A stretch of DNA of 64,000 bases from Epiperipatus broadwayi (Eukaryota > Onychophora > Udeonychophora > Euonychophora > Peripatidae). The stretch lies in NCBI GenBank assembly GCA_028023455.1, contig JAQFVV010012670.1:1159001-1223000 (forward strand), written 5' to 3'. The notes under the pieces are model-generated. The model made no database searches. It saw nothing but the letters and a program-made list of their open reading frames with translations, and was not told where the DNA came from. Position numbers and translations under genes: made by a program. The stretch's first letter is position 1. Each line of letters starts with the position of its first letter. Below, one piece after another: positions 35,525-47,532 of the stretch.

Positions 35525-36340
35525 TAAATAAAAAGAGATCCAGATTAATAAGAATAAAATAGACTGTGTAAAGATAACTTATCTATAAGGATTACAGAAC
35601 TGCAGTTAACGAGTCAGATCAATTTTATGAAGTTCAAGCAATATAATGAATATTTTTAATCTCACATATAGCATATTAATAATATATCTTCTAACAATAA
35701 TTTCAATAATAAATAAACACAGCATTATTTTCAACTTTTTTAACCAAAGCTACAATTGTACGTTAAACAATTCCACATTTTGGTTACAATCTTGACTCAA
35801 TAACTCCTTAGTGGGTTTTCAGTACCCATTCTTTTAGATCTGACAAAGAAATTCACAGGAACTAATGTTCATGTTTTATTCATGATGTTGCATAATGTTG
35901 GGATTACTTTGTTGTTTACAGGATTTACTCAAATTCCTGCTAATTACAATCACGTTAACTTGATACTAAACATTAACTACTGCAATTATTAATATCTGTT
36001 TTAACATTTTAAAGAAATCATTCTGACATAAAATGCTGATTTTTTAAAAGAATGAAATCAAAAAAGTTAAAGTAAATACGATTCGATTTTTGATAAAAAC
36101 ATGATAGATATTTTTTCATCACAATAATGAATTTAGGAACTTGTTTTTACACATATTTCCATGTATGTATAGTTCTTTTTTTATTTTATTTTTTACAAAT
36201 CGGGGGGGGGGGTATATTTATTTATAACTGCATTACTATAACTAAGACAAATCGTTTAAAAATGCAGAAAACATTTTGGAGTCACAATTTCTTTTTTTCC
36301 GTTAGAATACGAAATTTTTTTTTTAAAAAAATTATCTAGT
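35525..36340. other. AT-rich spacer with a G10 run
   Basis: A run of ten G at about 36201-36210 stands out; otherwise nothing is recognised. Confidence 0.4.
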
Positions 36341-36450
36341 CAAGCGTTCTTAGCTGAGAGGTCATCGCAACCGCATTGCAAGCAAGTAGCTGGTTGCAGA
36401 CGGTTGTGGGTTCGCCTCCCGGCCAATGCTATGACATATGGAAAAAAAAA
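36341..36450 (+). mobile_element. tRNA-derived SINE, subtype C
   Basis: caagcgttcttagctgagag head, the subtype stretch ggttgcagacggttgt, gggttcgcctcccgg B box, gctatgacatatgg tail with A run. Flanked by a duplication based on aaaattatcta. Confidence 0.85.
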
Positions 36451-36636
36451 TTATCTAAAGATAGGTCTTTGCGAATAATTACGTGATAATAGTTTGGACT
36501 TTTTTAGTTATATTTTAAAGGAATGTGTAAATAAAATGTTATCTCTATGAAAACATTTTTTATAATTGAAAAAAAGTTATTAATTTATTTCATCTGCAGC
36601 AGCCATTCCAACTGCACGAGTGACAATTTTTAAAAA

Positions 36637-36800
36637 AAATCAGATATACTAATCTTTAACTTAGGTTTAAAGTTTATATCTGGATTAGAGATAATGTCTA
36701 GTTTAATAAGTGATTAGTGATAATCATTACTATATGTATCTAGAATGTTTTATGACAAAGTTGTTGGTGGAGTAAATTTGACACCTGGAAGTCAATCTAC
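36637..36800 (-). repeat. Copy of the 25.5-kb fold-back arm
   Basis: The reverse complement of this stretch aligns with 25530-25690 over about 160 bp (for example agatataaactttaaacct). Confidence 0.7.
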
Positions 36801-38700
36801 TCACATATATAAAAATGTGTTTATTTTTTATTTATTTGCTATGTTATCTTTTAATTTTGCAGAAAAATTTCTGAATTATTGTAGCACCATATCTAATTGT
36901 AGCTCTCCAATGTATTCAGTAGTACACATTACAAATATAACATTGCCTTTACCAGAAATGAGAATGATTATGGATTTATATAATTGGAGAGTATTAATAA
37001 CTTTCTTCTCATCACTAAACATGATTGGTTTGGTTGTTGATATCTCTCAAGTGTTCTTGTTATTCTACAATGTAGTTCTGCTGCTTCTTCTACAGGCAAC
37101 TTTCAAGTCACTTCCTTATCTTGCTGCCCTTATGTCTAATAGAAAAATATTAGATAGTGTGATAATAAAATTTAATCCATTTTTCAGAGCAGAAATTTCA
37201 GCTTCTTGTTAGATGTTTTAACTAAGGTTTTTGATGAATAAAGCTGGAAGGTTGTTTGGAGCAATATAACATTTGATATGCTCATGTAGGTTTACAAGTT
37301 TTTTCTTTTGACATTCTTTTATTTTTTCACACAATTTAGAATATTTTTTCTTATAGCTTGAAAAAGTCTGATGAAGTCTTCATCAGTAAGTTTATTTTTT
37401 TTTTAGAAAATATTCTATATTACTAATGAAATGCAAAGTATGATACTTAAAAAATGTTTGAGCATCTACTCCCTTTTTTTAAAATAGAACCTCATTTGCT
37501 CTCTAAGTAATTTTCTCAGTTTTCTGGAAATTAATTTGAGATTTTAGTTACAAAGATTTTGGGATAATATCATCTATTTTACATTTATATAGGAAAGTTT
37601 TCTATTTTGGCTAGCTTTAGACATTATTTTTCATAATGATCAAGTTTGATGCAGTGTCAGGTCCATACTGAGTACTTAGCATTTGTTTGAAAGTATATAA
37701 TGATGGTATTATAGTTATAATTATATGTTAGACTCTCTACAGTAGTAAAAAAATTTTTAGAAAGCATTATAGGTTATTCAGAAAAAAAAGGTAAATTAAC
37801 ATCATATTTCAGCAAAATTCACTATCATTTTTGGTTTAACTAAAATCCATAAAGACCATGTTCCATTGAGATCTATTGTTGGCTCTGGAAATACACCTTG
37901 TCAAAACTTATCAAGATTTTTCTCAAGGTTCTTAGTCCTTTGTGATCATTTTGTGAAAGTAATCAAAAACATAAATATTCAAAAAACTTTCATATTGGTA
38001 AGCTTTAAAGTGGTAAGCTTATTGACAAATATATCCTGTGATTAAGCTGTGTTTATTATATAAAAAAATTAAACGATGATAATATCTTACACAAGAGAGC
38101 AACTTTTTCTATTAATAGTATAATAATCTTTCAGTATAACAAAATTTCTGCAACACAATCAGTCCACTAGAGGGAGCCTAGGATTCCAGTTTTCACTGTT
38201 TCAGACTCCCTGTTTTGTTCACCAAAGTCATAGTCCATTGTTGGACTCATAGAAGAAAAGTTTACCAAAATGTATGTGAATATCTGTTTTAGTGTTTTTT
38301 CATCTCTAGAAGAAGTTTTGGAACAGTTTTTATTCATTGATAATTGAAATTATCTATCATTCCATTTTATGCAAATGGATGCCATTAGAAATAGACAAAA
38401 GCTAGCTTAGGTAATTCTTAGAATCATTAGAATATTATAAACCTTTTATAAATAATTTTAAATGAAACCAAATAATTCTAAAAAGAATAGACACTAGAAA
38501 TCCTAATTTTATTGATAGAATAAATAGGAAATTCATTTGGATATCAAATCTCATAGAGAACATGGAATATAATATGTTAACAATGATGGTTTTAGGAAAT
38601 TTATCTTTGCATCAGATTTTAGCAGTTTTAAACAAGTTTTAAATGTTAATTCGATCTCAATTTTAGAATAAAACATTATAGAAAAGGTTGTCATCTGATC
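36801..38700. mobile_element. PLE-5: 5'-inverted Penelope-like relic
   Basis: The minus strand (about 37440 to 36801) encodes the PLE N-terminal region: KLTDEDFIRLFQAIRKN, EAEISALKNGLNFIIT, SDEKKVINTLQLYKSIIILI and VMCTTEYIGELQLDM, matching the block LxxLRxDKSIVILPADKG...VVMD of Penelope RTs. The plus strand (about 37740-38700) continues downstream: FGLTKIHKDHVPLRSIVGSG (the FYGLPKIHK block), NLSRFFSRFL and SFKVVSLLTNIS (motif A). Halves are head to head in the order expected from twin priming. The long open frame on the plus strand at 36745-37212 is only the antisense of this coding region. Stops and frameshifts abound. Confidence 0.8.
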
Positions 38701-38779
38701 CTTCATGTCAGCCACTAGAGGCGGGATTTCTAGCTAAATTTCTAGAAATATGCCGTTTCCGCAGCCGTACCCAAGCCTT

Positions 38780-38900
38780 TAAGCATTCTTTCTAAAATAA
38801 ATCCTAGAAAGATTGTTAACTCGGAGTTAAGTCTTCTTTCTAAGTTAAAAGATATTAAGTCTTCTTTCTACGATAAAATCTAGAAAGAATGTTAACTCGG
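38780..38900. repeat. Short direct repeats with internal hairpins
   Basis: Two copies of a module running from ttctttcta to tagaaaga and ending gttaactcgg, spaced about 76 bp, in a locally more GC-rich stretch 350-450 bp upstream of the Merlin-like frame. Confidence 0.6.
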
Positions 38901-39244
38901 CTTAGCGGCTAATAGTGTGGCTTTTTCCGATGCTAAAAGCAGAGGAAAATGCCGTAGTTGTTGTGTCATGCACTATATCGTAATGCTGTGCTATGTATTT
39001 GATGTAACAATATCATACAAGGGTGTGTTAATTTGATTGTGTCAAAATTCTTTAAATTTTCATCGGTGCCCTTTTTTTAAGACGAATTGACGTACTGTTA
39101 CATTTTAACAATTTTAACAGTATCATGATTGTTCCTCATAAATTTGTATTCCTCCTAAATTTTCGATTACGGTGGGTTAGCATAATATTTTAAAGATCAC
39201 GCTTTGAGTCACGTTTTAGCGAGAAATTTTCCGAGACAAAAAGT

Positions 39245-39587
39245 ATGGCAAATTCGAAAACAGAAAATATGAAAAGATGGGAATTGCCAGACATGGAAGC
39301 TGCCAGCGCTGTAACATTTCTACAGCAGAAAAACATCCTGCTGAAAGAAAAAAAGATATTTGTGCAGCGAATGTATGAGACTTGAGGTCCATAAAGATCT
39401 TTGGACTTTCATTTGTAAGTCTCGTTCTTGCCGAAAGAAATGTGCACTTCGAAAAGGCAGCTGGTTTGAGGGATTTCAAATGCCGTTCGTCAAGTCTTTA
39501 CCTTTGCTGCATTACTGGAGCCATGACGAGTTGACCGTACAGCATGCCATTAATGATATTGAAATGTCTACCAGTAAATATTATTAA
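39245..39587 (+). pseudogene. Merlin/ISXO2-like transposase N-terminal region
   Basis: The first frame begins MANSKTENMKRWELPDMEAA and SAVTFLQQKNILL. After a shift at an A-rich run (about 39345) it continues LCSECMRLEVHKDLWTFICK and SRSCRKKCALRKGSWFEGFQ, then VKSLPLLHYWSH. The Cys pair, the second Cys cluster and the KGSWFEG word match the zinc-binding N-terminus of Merlin (IS1016/ISXO2-like) transposases. The reading stops after TSKYY, but an a/gtaaat splice-donor-like site occurs just before, so it could be a first exon. No catalytic region follows; downstream is satellite DNA. Local base composition is clearly less AT-rich than its surroundings. Confidence 0.55.
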
Positions 39588-39589
39588 CC

Positions 39590-41100
39590 AAATTGATAAC
39601 TAAAGTAACGTAACATACACACATAATAATTGTTGTTAACCAAAAAATGTAAATTATTATTTAAAAATACACAAAAATACCCCTCCCACTAATTGTTGTC
39701 AATCAAATGTAAAGTAACGAAAATTATCATTTAAAGATCCATACCCCCCCCCCATTGTTTCTTTAATTTTGTCACTTAAATTTTTAAAAACAGTATTACT
39801 ACTTAAACACAACCAAAATTACTACTTAAACGTACACCAAAAAAGATCCGTTCTTGTCAATAATAATGAAATTAAAAACTATTATTGTCCCATTGTCAAA
39901 AATATTATGTTTTTGGGAAACCAAAACAATAATTTATAAATGAAAAAAAAGTCAATCGGTTGTCAATCAAATGTAATAAATAAAAGTAACTTCAATTTTG
40001 ATTTAAACATACACAAAACAAAACAACCCTTTCTCCAAATAATTGTTGTCGGCAATCAAATGTAAAATAAAAAGGAAGGAAAATTAGTATTTAATCATCA
40101 TCCAAAAACACCCACCCAATACACTAATTATTGTCAGCAATCAAATGTACACCACCACTAAAAGTAACATAAACTACTATTCTTTAAATGGTTACACCCC
40201 TTTCCCCAATAACTGTTGTCTACAACTGTACACACAAAAAACACCCCTCCCAATAATTAGTATTGGCAATCAAATGTAAACCAATCAAAGTAAGACCGCA
40301 ACTTAAAACTACTATTCTTTAAACGATTAACCCACCCCTTCACCCAATAATTGTTGTCTACAAAAAAAACACCCCTCCCAATAATTAGTGTTAATCAAAT
40401 GTAAACCAATCAAAGTAAGACGGTAACTTATTATTTAAACGTAACCCAAATTACTATTTGAACCTACACCGAAAAACAACCCTTTGTCAATAAAAATTAA
40501 ACAACAACTATTATTGTCCCATTGTCAAAAATATTTATTCGTAGAAACAAAAATCATAATTTATAAATGAAAGGAAGTCATATCGGTCGTCAGTCAAATG
40601 TAAAACGATAAAAGTAATGGTTTTAATTTTTATTTAAACATACACACACACAAAAAAAACACTTCTCCCGATAATTGTTGTTGGCAATCAAATGTAAACC
40701 TATCAAAGTAATGTAAATTATTATTTAATCGTACACAAAAACACCCCTCCCACTAATTGTTTGTCAGCAATCAAATGGAAACCTATCAAAGTAACGTCAA
40801 TTATTATTTAAAGATCCATCCAAAAAAAATCCATTCTCTCTTAAATTTCAGCTATCTAATTTTACAAAAACAGTAATACTATTTAAAAAAAAACAAAAAA
40901 ACAAATTACTATTTGAACACACACCAAAAAAGACCCATTCTTTCTTAAATTTTGGCAATCCAATTTTACAAAAACAGTAATACTATTTAAAAAACAACAA
41001 CACACAAATTACTATTTGAACACACACCAAAAAAAGACCCTCTTGTCAATAAAAATTAAAAAAAAAACAACAACTATTATTATACCATCATCAAAAATAT
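39590..41100. repeat. Degenerate G-poor tandem satellite
   Basis: More than a dozen loosely related units of roughly 80-100 bp. Recurring words: aattgttgtcggcaatcaaa, tgtaaaccaatcaaagtaa, attatttaaacgtacac and caaaaacacccctccca. The plus strand is rich in A and C and nearly free of G runs. Units around 40.85-41.06 kb form a second variant (ttaaattttggcaatccaat). Confidence 0.85.
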
Positions 41101-41269
41101 TATTTGGGAAAAATAATTCAGAAACGAAAGAAAGTAAACTTTGTAAACAAACAAACAAACAAAAAAAAGTCAATATTAATAGAGAATTGCTGGCCCGGGA
41201 ACATTATATTAATGTGTTTTTGATTAGAAATCATGCCTCTAGTGACTGACACGAAGAATCAGATGACAA

Positions 41270-42250
41270 CCATAGAAAATAACCTAAGCTATCTCCCTGC
41301 ACAAAAATAAGGTTTCTCCAATGATCAGAACAGAAGTTATTACCTCCTTCTGGTGGATTGGAGGCCATCAAAAAAATTTTCAAATCAACACAGAATTACA
41401 ATGAAGTGATTCCTGATCTAAAAAAATAATGATTTAAAGACAAAAATGAGTACAAATGATGTTTTAGACCTAAACAGACATTGAAGCTGCAAATTATTCA
41501 TACTCTTTTAAGAAATAATTATTGAGAATTTTCCAAGGTTTAACAACAAACTTTGAGATGATACTTGAATCATTGATTACTAATCAAGACCTGAAATTCA
41601 ATCAAAAGAAGCAGGATTCAATTGGTATCGACAAATAAAAATCACCGTGAACCCTGAAGGACTTTGGTTGATAAGTTGAACAGCTATTGTGAACACTTGC
41701 AAACACAGGAGTTTGATAATGATTAAGGGCAGATGTTCAGCTCCATTAACCTCAGTTGCAAGATGATATCACTGGATGCTAGACACTGCAGCTAGAAATA
41801 TCATCTTTGTAACAGTAATAGAGTTTTGTTGTAATATTTGTGGGCACGGGTCTGCACTCCCCATTTCTTCTGCAGGGATTGATGATGGTGATAATTGGGG
41901 GTCTGGTTTATGGGTGCAGGCTGGTGATGATTATTGCCACAACCCAGAAAACCTGCTGGGAGGGTACAGGGTCAAAGTTTTCAGCACCTTTTCCACTCTG
42001 ATGGGCTGCTGCACCCCCTTAATGGATTGATTTTGGGCAGTGCAGATCTGTGCTCATTCATGCATAGATACACATTAAGCAAAATTATACAATCATTTTT
42101 TGGATATGTTTGTTATTGAGCTTATGTACTTTGTAAACCTGATCAATAATTGTTTTGCCTTGTAACATTGAACACTTTGTAATCATCCACGGATAAGTGT
42201 ACCTGATAATTTTTTGTAATTTTTTTGACTAATAAAGGTTACTTTTAAGA
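41270..42250 (+). other. Transcript-like segment ending in poly(A)
   Basis: Less AT-rich than its surroundings, ending with aataaag at about 42231 and a run of nine A at about 42252. That is what an inserted 3' untranslated region or retroposed transcript would look like. It separates the satellite from the PLE-6 relic. The open frame at 41776-42030 (containing SAGIDDGDNWGSGLWV) has no recognised family. No clear target duplication is found. Confidence 0.4.
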
Positions 42251-42254
42251 AAAA

Positions 42255-43200
42255 AAAATCAAAAGATGACTTTGGGTATTATTCATGACTAGCAATATTT
42301 ACATGGAAAACTTGAGACCAAAACTGTAAGTAGTATTTCATATCCAACTAAAGTTCTGAATTTTCTAGATTGATGCTACACTTATTGTATGAATACATGG
42401 TGAAGCACTAGTACAAATATTATGAACACACATCATCCAACATATTCCTTTTAATTAATTTCATAATAGAATCAAAACAAGAACAAAAATTGACCTTCTT
42501 AGATGTTTTTGTAACAAATCTACCACATGGCAAAATCAAATTTGCAGTTTACAGATCCCCCCTCCCCTCAAAAAATATTTAGCATATAAATCCAATCATG
42601 ACAGAATTAAAAAACATGGAAATCACTATGAAATACAGCAAAAAATTCTAGTGATTGGCAAAGGAGAATATTTACATAGAACAAACTCTCATAAATGATT
42701 ATCCATGAGCTGTCATTATGAAAATCTTAAACAGATAATAAAAAGAAATTATAGATATTGCTGTGTATTTTTATATATATTGTTAAAAGGGGGTTGCCTT
42801 GACAACAGTTTGAGATTGTTGATTGTTATCTATATTGGGATTGTCTAAATGGTGACTGGATTCTAATGATTACTTGTAAATCCATTTTGCCTTGAGCATT
42901 ATTACAATTATAGTGATATAAGATAAACTAAAAAAAAATGCAGTCAATAGATAGAACTTTATGAAGGAACTGAATTCTATAAAAATAAAACTTTAAATGC
43001 TGAAAAGCAAAAATTGCATCTACTGAAATACCATGCAAATGTGGAAAATTGTATATTGGTGAAAGCAGCTATCCCAGTGAAAAGCAATTAAAAAAACCAA
43101 AAGTGATGATTAGAAATAAAGAACTGATATATCTTAAGTAGTATATCATATATGTACCAATTAACATATGTTCAATTGAGAAAACAAAATATTGGACAGA
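42255..43200 (+). pseudogene. PLE-6: old Penelope-like RT and GIY-YIG relic
   Basis: In shifting frames it reads ASNIYMENL (after motif B), IDATLIV (motif C, normally YVDDTFVI), HGEALVQIL, ISNRIKTRTKIDF-like, LTFLDVFVTNLPHGKIKFAV, and near 43012-43095 IPCKCGKLYIGESSYPSEKQ. The first part matches the thumb typical of Penelope elements (QLPFLDVLVTxxPDG) and the last the GIY-YIG start. It is very old, with many stops. It belongs to a PLE lineage different from PLE-1 to PLE-3. Confidence 0.7.
42785..42880 (+). repeat. Dispersed repeat shared with 13976-14075
   Basis: Reverse complement of 13976-14075; shared words attgttgattgttat and attgggattgtcta. Confidence 0.7.
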
Positions 43201-44130
43201 GAAAAAAGTGTAAAGAAGAAAATTAAAAAAGCTACTTACTCTCTTAACATGGTAAATCATTCCATAAGTCAATTAGTTTAATAACTCAAAATGTTTGGAC
43301 ATCATTCTTTAACCTTGCCCTCAAGAAAAAACTGAAGAAATTAGAATAACCCTCATAGATAAATATATGAAATTTCTACTAACTGTTGCCTAGTTGATAA
43401 GAGCATTGTTTTAAATTTAATATTTATGAATCTAAAATTTCATATTGGATTCCCTTGCTAGTACTAACACTTACCAGATCAGAAACATCTGGAAAGGAAA
43501 ATAATGTCAATCAAAACATTGAATTATATACTAACCTGTGAGCTAATATTAATAGTTGAATGTATTCAGAAAGTTTAAATGAAGTTTGAATTTTTATAAA
43601 AAAACATTTAACAATCAATATTAGATGATGGAAATAGTCCAACATATAATTACAAACCTTTTATTAATTTTTATGCTATTAATAAGAATAGAATATTTTT
43701 TGTGGGTCATTGAAATTGTTTCTTTGAATTAATTTTAAAATAAAAAAATGTTGACAACTAAAAAAAAAGAGTAAAAAGTTTAAAGAGTTTAGAAATGTAG
43801 ATTTGGAGAATAGATTAAAAAAATAGAATGGAAAAATAAGATTACAATGTGTAAGGGCTGGGGACTGCAAATAAAAAACATTTATTCAAAAATTGTGGGG
43901 GAGAAGAATAATTAAATTATGCATGTATCATAAGATAAAAAATTATAAAAATATCTTGTTGAAAAAATGAGAAGTAGGAAAATGAAGGTAGTTGAATATT
44001 GACTGTAAAGAAATAAATAATAAGCATCAAATCAATAACAAGGTTTATAAAATATCTGATTTGATGAATAAAACTTGTATTTTGGTACAGTAATAAGGAC
44101 AGCTAGAAGTTAAAAAAGTTAGAAACAAAA
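43201..44130. other. AT-rich spacer with HR-F tail fragment
   Basis: About 43620-43660 repeats the tail of HR-F (atattagatgatggaaatag). Otherwise nothing is recognised. Confidence 0.5.
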
Positions 44131-44136
44131 ACATTT

Positions 44137-44251
44137 GGGATTCGAACTCATACTTTCACACGATCCACAACTCTCAGAGCCATATTATATTGCTGACCCA
44201 CCTGATCACACAGAGATTTGTGGGTCGTGTGAAAGTCTGAGTTCGAATCCC
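44137..44251. repeat. Hairpin with tRNA B-box-like arms
   Basis: Arms 44137-44170 and 44218-44251 are reverse complements, each containing gagttcgaatccc-type sequence, a tRNA T-arm signature. The loop is about 47 nt. It looks like two inverted tRNA 3' halves rather than a functional tRNA. Confidence 0.7.
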
Positions 44252-44325
44252 GCATATATTACATATATAAATGCAGGTGTTAAGCCTGTACAATGTATTA
44301 AACAAAAACATTGTAAATAGCAGGT

Positions 44326-47300
44326 CATCATCATCATCATTATCAACCATTATCAATCCACTGCAGGATGAAGGTCTCTCCAAGTTTAATCCATCTGCTC
44401 AGATCTTTAGCTTCTCTTCTTCACATCACCCCTGCACACTTTCTTATTTCATCCATCCATCTCACATGTGGTCTCTTTCCGGGTCTTTTAAAATCTCTTG
44501 GAATCCCGTTTAAAATTTCAATTGTCCATCTATTATCATCTCTGCTAACAATATGTCCAGCCCAACTCCACTTCACTCTTTTAATTTTTTCAATGAGGTC
44601 AGTAACACCTGTTTGTTCTCTTACCCATACATTGCGTTTACGATCTCTTCTTGTTACTCCCAACATACATCTCTCCATACTTCTTTGAGTGGTTTGAAGT
44701 CTCTGAATTGCTCTTCTATTAAGTGTTCAAGTCTCAGATCCATAAGTAAGAACTGGTAAAACACATTTGTTAAAAACTTTCCTTTTCAAACACATAGGCA
44801 TATTTCCTTTTAGTATCAAGTTATTTCTACCAAAAGCACTCCAAACAAGTTTAATTCTATGATTATTTTCCTCCATTATGTTTCCATCTGTATTAATAAT
44901 CTGACCAAGGTATTTATAACTGTTAACTTCTTCTAATTTATCATAATCAATCTTTATTTTCATATTTTGAGCAAATCGATTAAACATTACTTTAGTCTTT
45001 TTAACATTTATCTTTAGTCCTACTTTCCTACTTTCATCTGATAATTCCTGCAACATTTCCTGCAGATCTGAAGCATTATTTGCAAAAACAACTACATCAT
45101 CTGCGAAATCTAAATGACTTAAATAATCACCATTTACTTTCACTCCTTTAGTTTCCCATTTTAATCCACAAAATACTTCATGCAGCACTGCTGTAAAAAG
45201 TTTTGGAGATATGGAGTCACCTTGTCTTACACCTTTCTCAATGTTGACTTTCCCAGTATCATTATGTAATCTAATTGTTGCTGTTGCATTTTTATAAATA
45301 TTCTTTAAAATATGACAATATCCTGGATCTATACCTTGATGATCTAATGCTTTAATCACTGAAGAAATGTTTATAGAATCAAATGCCTTTTCATAATCTA
45401 CAAATCCTAAGTATAATGGCAACTCATATGTTCTCTGTAGATGAGTAGTAATTATCTTGGTAAAAATTTTATATAAAACTGATAAAAGGCTGATAGGTCT
45501 GTAATTTCTAATATCTTCTTTATCACCTTTTTAAAATATTAATATTATTACTGCATTCTTCCAATCATCCGGTACATCTTTATCATTTAGACATTTGGTA
45601 TATAACTTTGCTAAAATTTTTTCTATTTCTTCACCTGCTTCTTTTAATATATCAATTATAATTCCATCATTACCTGGAGCCTTTCCTTTCTTCATACATT
45701 TAATTGCATGTCTCACTTCTTCATTTAAAATTCTGGGCAATTTGGAAGATGTAATAGATATAAGAGGTATTTGTTCTTTATTACTATATAATTCTTGATA
45801 AAAATCTTCTACCCATTTCATGATGTCATCTCTCCTTTTAGTAATAATTCCATCTTTTTTTCTTATTGCAGATATAAATTTCCTACCAATACCAAAATGT
45901 TGTTTTACATTCTTAAGACTTTTATTTTCTTCTACAGCTTTCCTTGCTAATTCACAGTTATACTTTCTTATATCTTTTCAACTCTTTCACCATTTTACAA
46001 AATTGAGATATTCAATTCTTTTTAATGCATCATTTTTGTATATCTTCATATTCCTTCTTTTCTTCATAAATTCTCTAGTCTCAGTAGAAATTTTATTGGT
46101 CAATTGCTGTTTCTTTCTACCAGCTATCTTTGTTGCAGTTTTCAAAAGTGTATCAGTTATTTTCATATTAATTTCATTCAAATCTGAATCATGTTCAAAA
46201 TCTACTAATACTTGAAACCGATTTGTAAGTTCTAATTTAAATTCATTAGAATGTTTCTGAAGATTAGGAATATCAACTGTAAATATTGTTTTTCTTAATA
46301 ATTTTTGTCTCTCTAGTTTTACATTAACACATATCTTAGATCTTACTAATCGATGATCACTTCCTGTGTTAAATTTATTAAGAACATTACAATCTTGAAA
46401 TATGTATTTCCTGTTAGTCAAAATATAATCCAATTCTGCTGTACCTTCATTTGGATGCTTCCATGTCCATTTCCTTTTAACATTTTTCTCAAAAAAAGAA
46501 TTCATAATATAAAGTTTTTCTTTTTCTGCAAACTCCACAAGTCTATGTCCTCTCTCATTTCTATTACCATAACCAAAATTACCCACAGCACTTTCATCTT
46601 TCATTTTTTTTACCAATTCTAGCATTAAAGTCTCCCATAACAATTTTAAAATGGTGTTTACTCTGATCAAAAGCCTTTTGTACATCCATATAAAAATCTT
46701 CTACTACTTCATCACTATGAGAACTTGTTGGGGCCTAAACCTAAATTATCTGCATTTGATATCGGCTATTAAGTTGTATAACTAATCTTGCCACTCTGTC
46801 CGATACACCATCAATCTCCACAATATTGTTCTTCCACTTTTTATTTATAATGAATCCTACTCCACTTGTATTTCCAATATTTGTGCCTTTATAATAGAGT
46901 ATATGTCCACTTTTTAAATCAATTGTCTCTTCACCTTTTCTTCTAACTTCACAAAGTCCAATAATGTCCTATTTAATATAAGAGAGTTCTTCTTCTAATT
47001 CTTGCAATTTTCCTTCACTTGAAAGTGATCTGCAGTTGTAAGTACCTAAATAAAAAGTCGTCATCAAATGGCAGCCTGGGTCTGCAATCAGGGGATTCTT
47101 AGCACCCTCCGCCTTCGGCCACCAATCGCTGCCTTGATTGGTGACTTTACAGCCTTCTGGGAATAAGGGCCATGCTTTATTTTTGTCTGTCATAATTGTA
47201 TATATGTATTGGGAAAATATTTATCATTTACACAAACATTCATTCTGCTTTATCAGGCACTGAGAAGAAAGACCATGGTGTTTCTTGATCTTAAACTCAG

Positions 47301-47521
47301 AGGTAAAAAGCCAATAAACTCACCATGCTGGCTAATGCGTGTTGGTGAGCAGCCCATCCATGTTCATATACTATATGAATAATCACATAGTAATAACAGC
47401 TGCAACGACAAGAACGTATGGAGTGGACATTAGGAATTTGCCCTGCTCGGTTCCTTTAAGGCCTCCAAGAGGAATCAAAGGGTCTCCTTTCAGTTAATAG
47501 CAAAAACTCCTTTCTGCAGCC
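44326..47521 (-). mobile_element. Full-length RTE-type non-LTR retrotransposon
   Basis: 3196 bp on the minus strand with a perfect 11-bp target duplication, aaatagcaggt, at 44315-44325 and 47522-47532. The 5' untranslated region covers about 47521-47200. The 3' end is a short run of gatgat, as in RTE/BovB-like elements. Both ends are intact, so this copy inserted by full-length reverse transcription. It is much younger than its decayed relative at 18030-21260. Confidence 0.95.
44340..47193 (-). pseudogene. RTE endonuclease-reverse transcriptase polyprotein, lightly damaged
   Basis: A single reading with a few breaks. N-terminus MTDKNKAWPLFPEGCKVTN; apurinic-endonuclease-like domain with LGTYNCRSLSSEGKL, IIGLCEVRRKGEETIDLKSG, APTSSHSDE, MGDFNARIG and SDH; linker; RT with KGKAPGNDGI, NYRPISLLSVLYKIF, motif A FVDYEKAFDS, motif B KGVRQGDSISPKLF, motif C LDFADDVVVFAN and LKINVKKTKVMFN; C-terminal RTE block ERCMLGVTRRDRKRNVWVRE...IKRVKWSWAGHI and RPHVRWMDEIRKCAG. 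I count at least six in-frame stops (several at Trp codons) and a frameshift near 45990. Catalytic residues of both enzymes persist. It would nick target DNA and copy its RNA in cis; this copy cannot make the whole protein. Confidence 0.92.
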
Positions 47522-47532
47522 AAATAGCAGGT

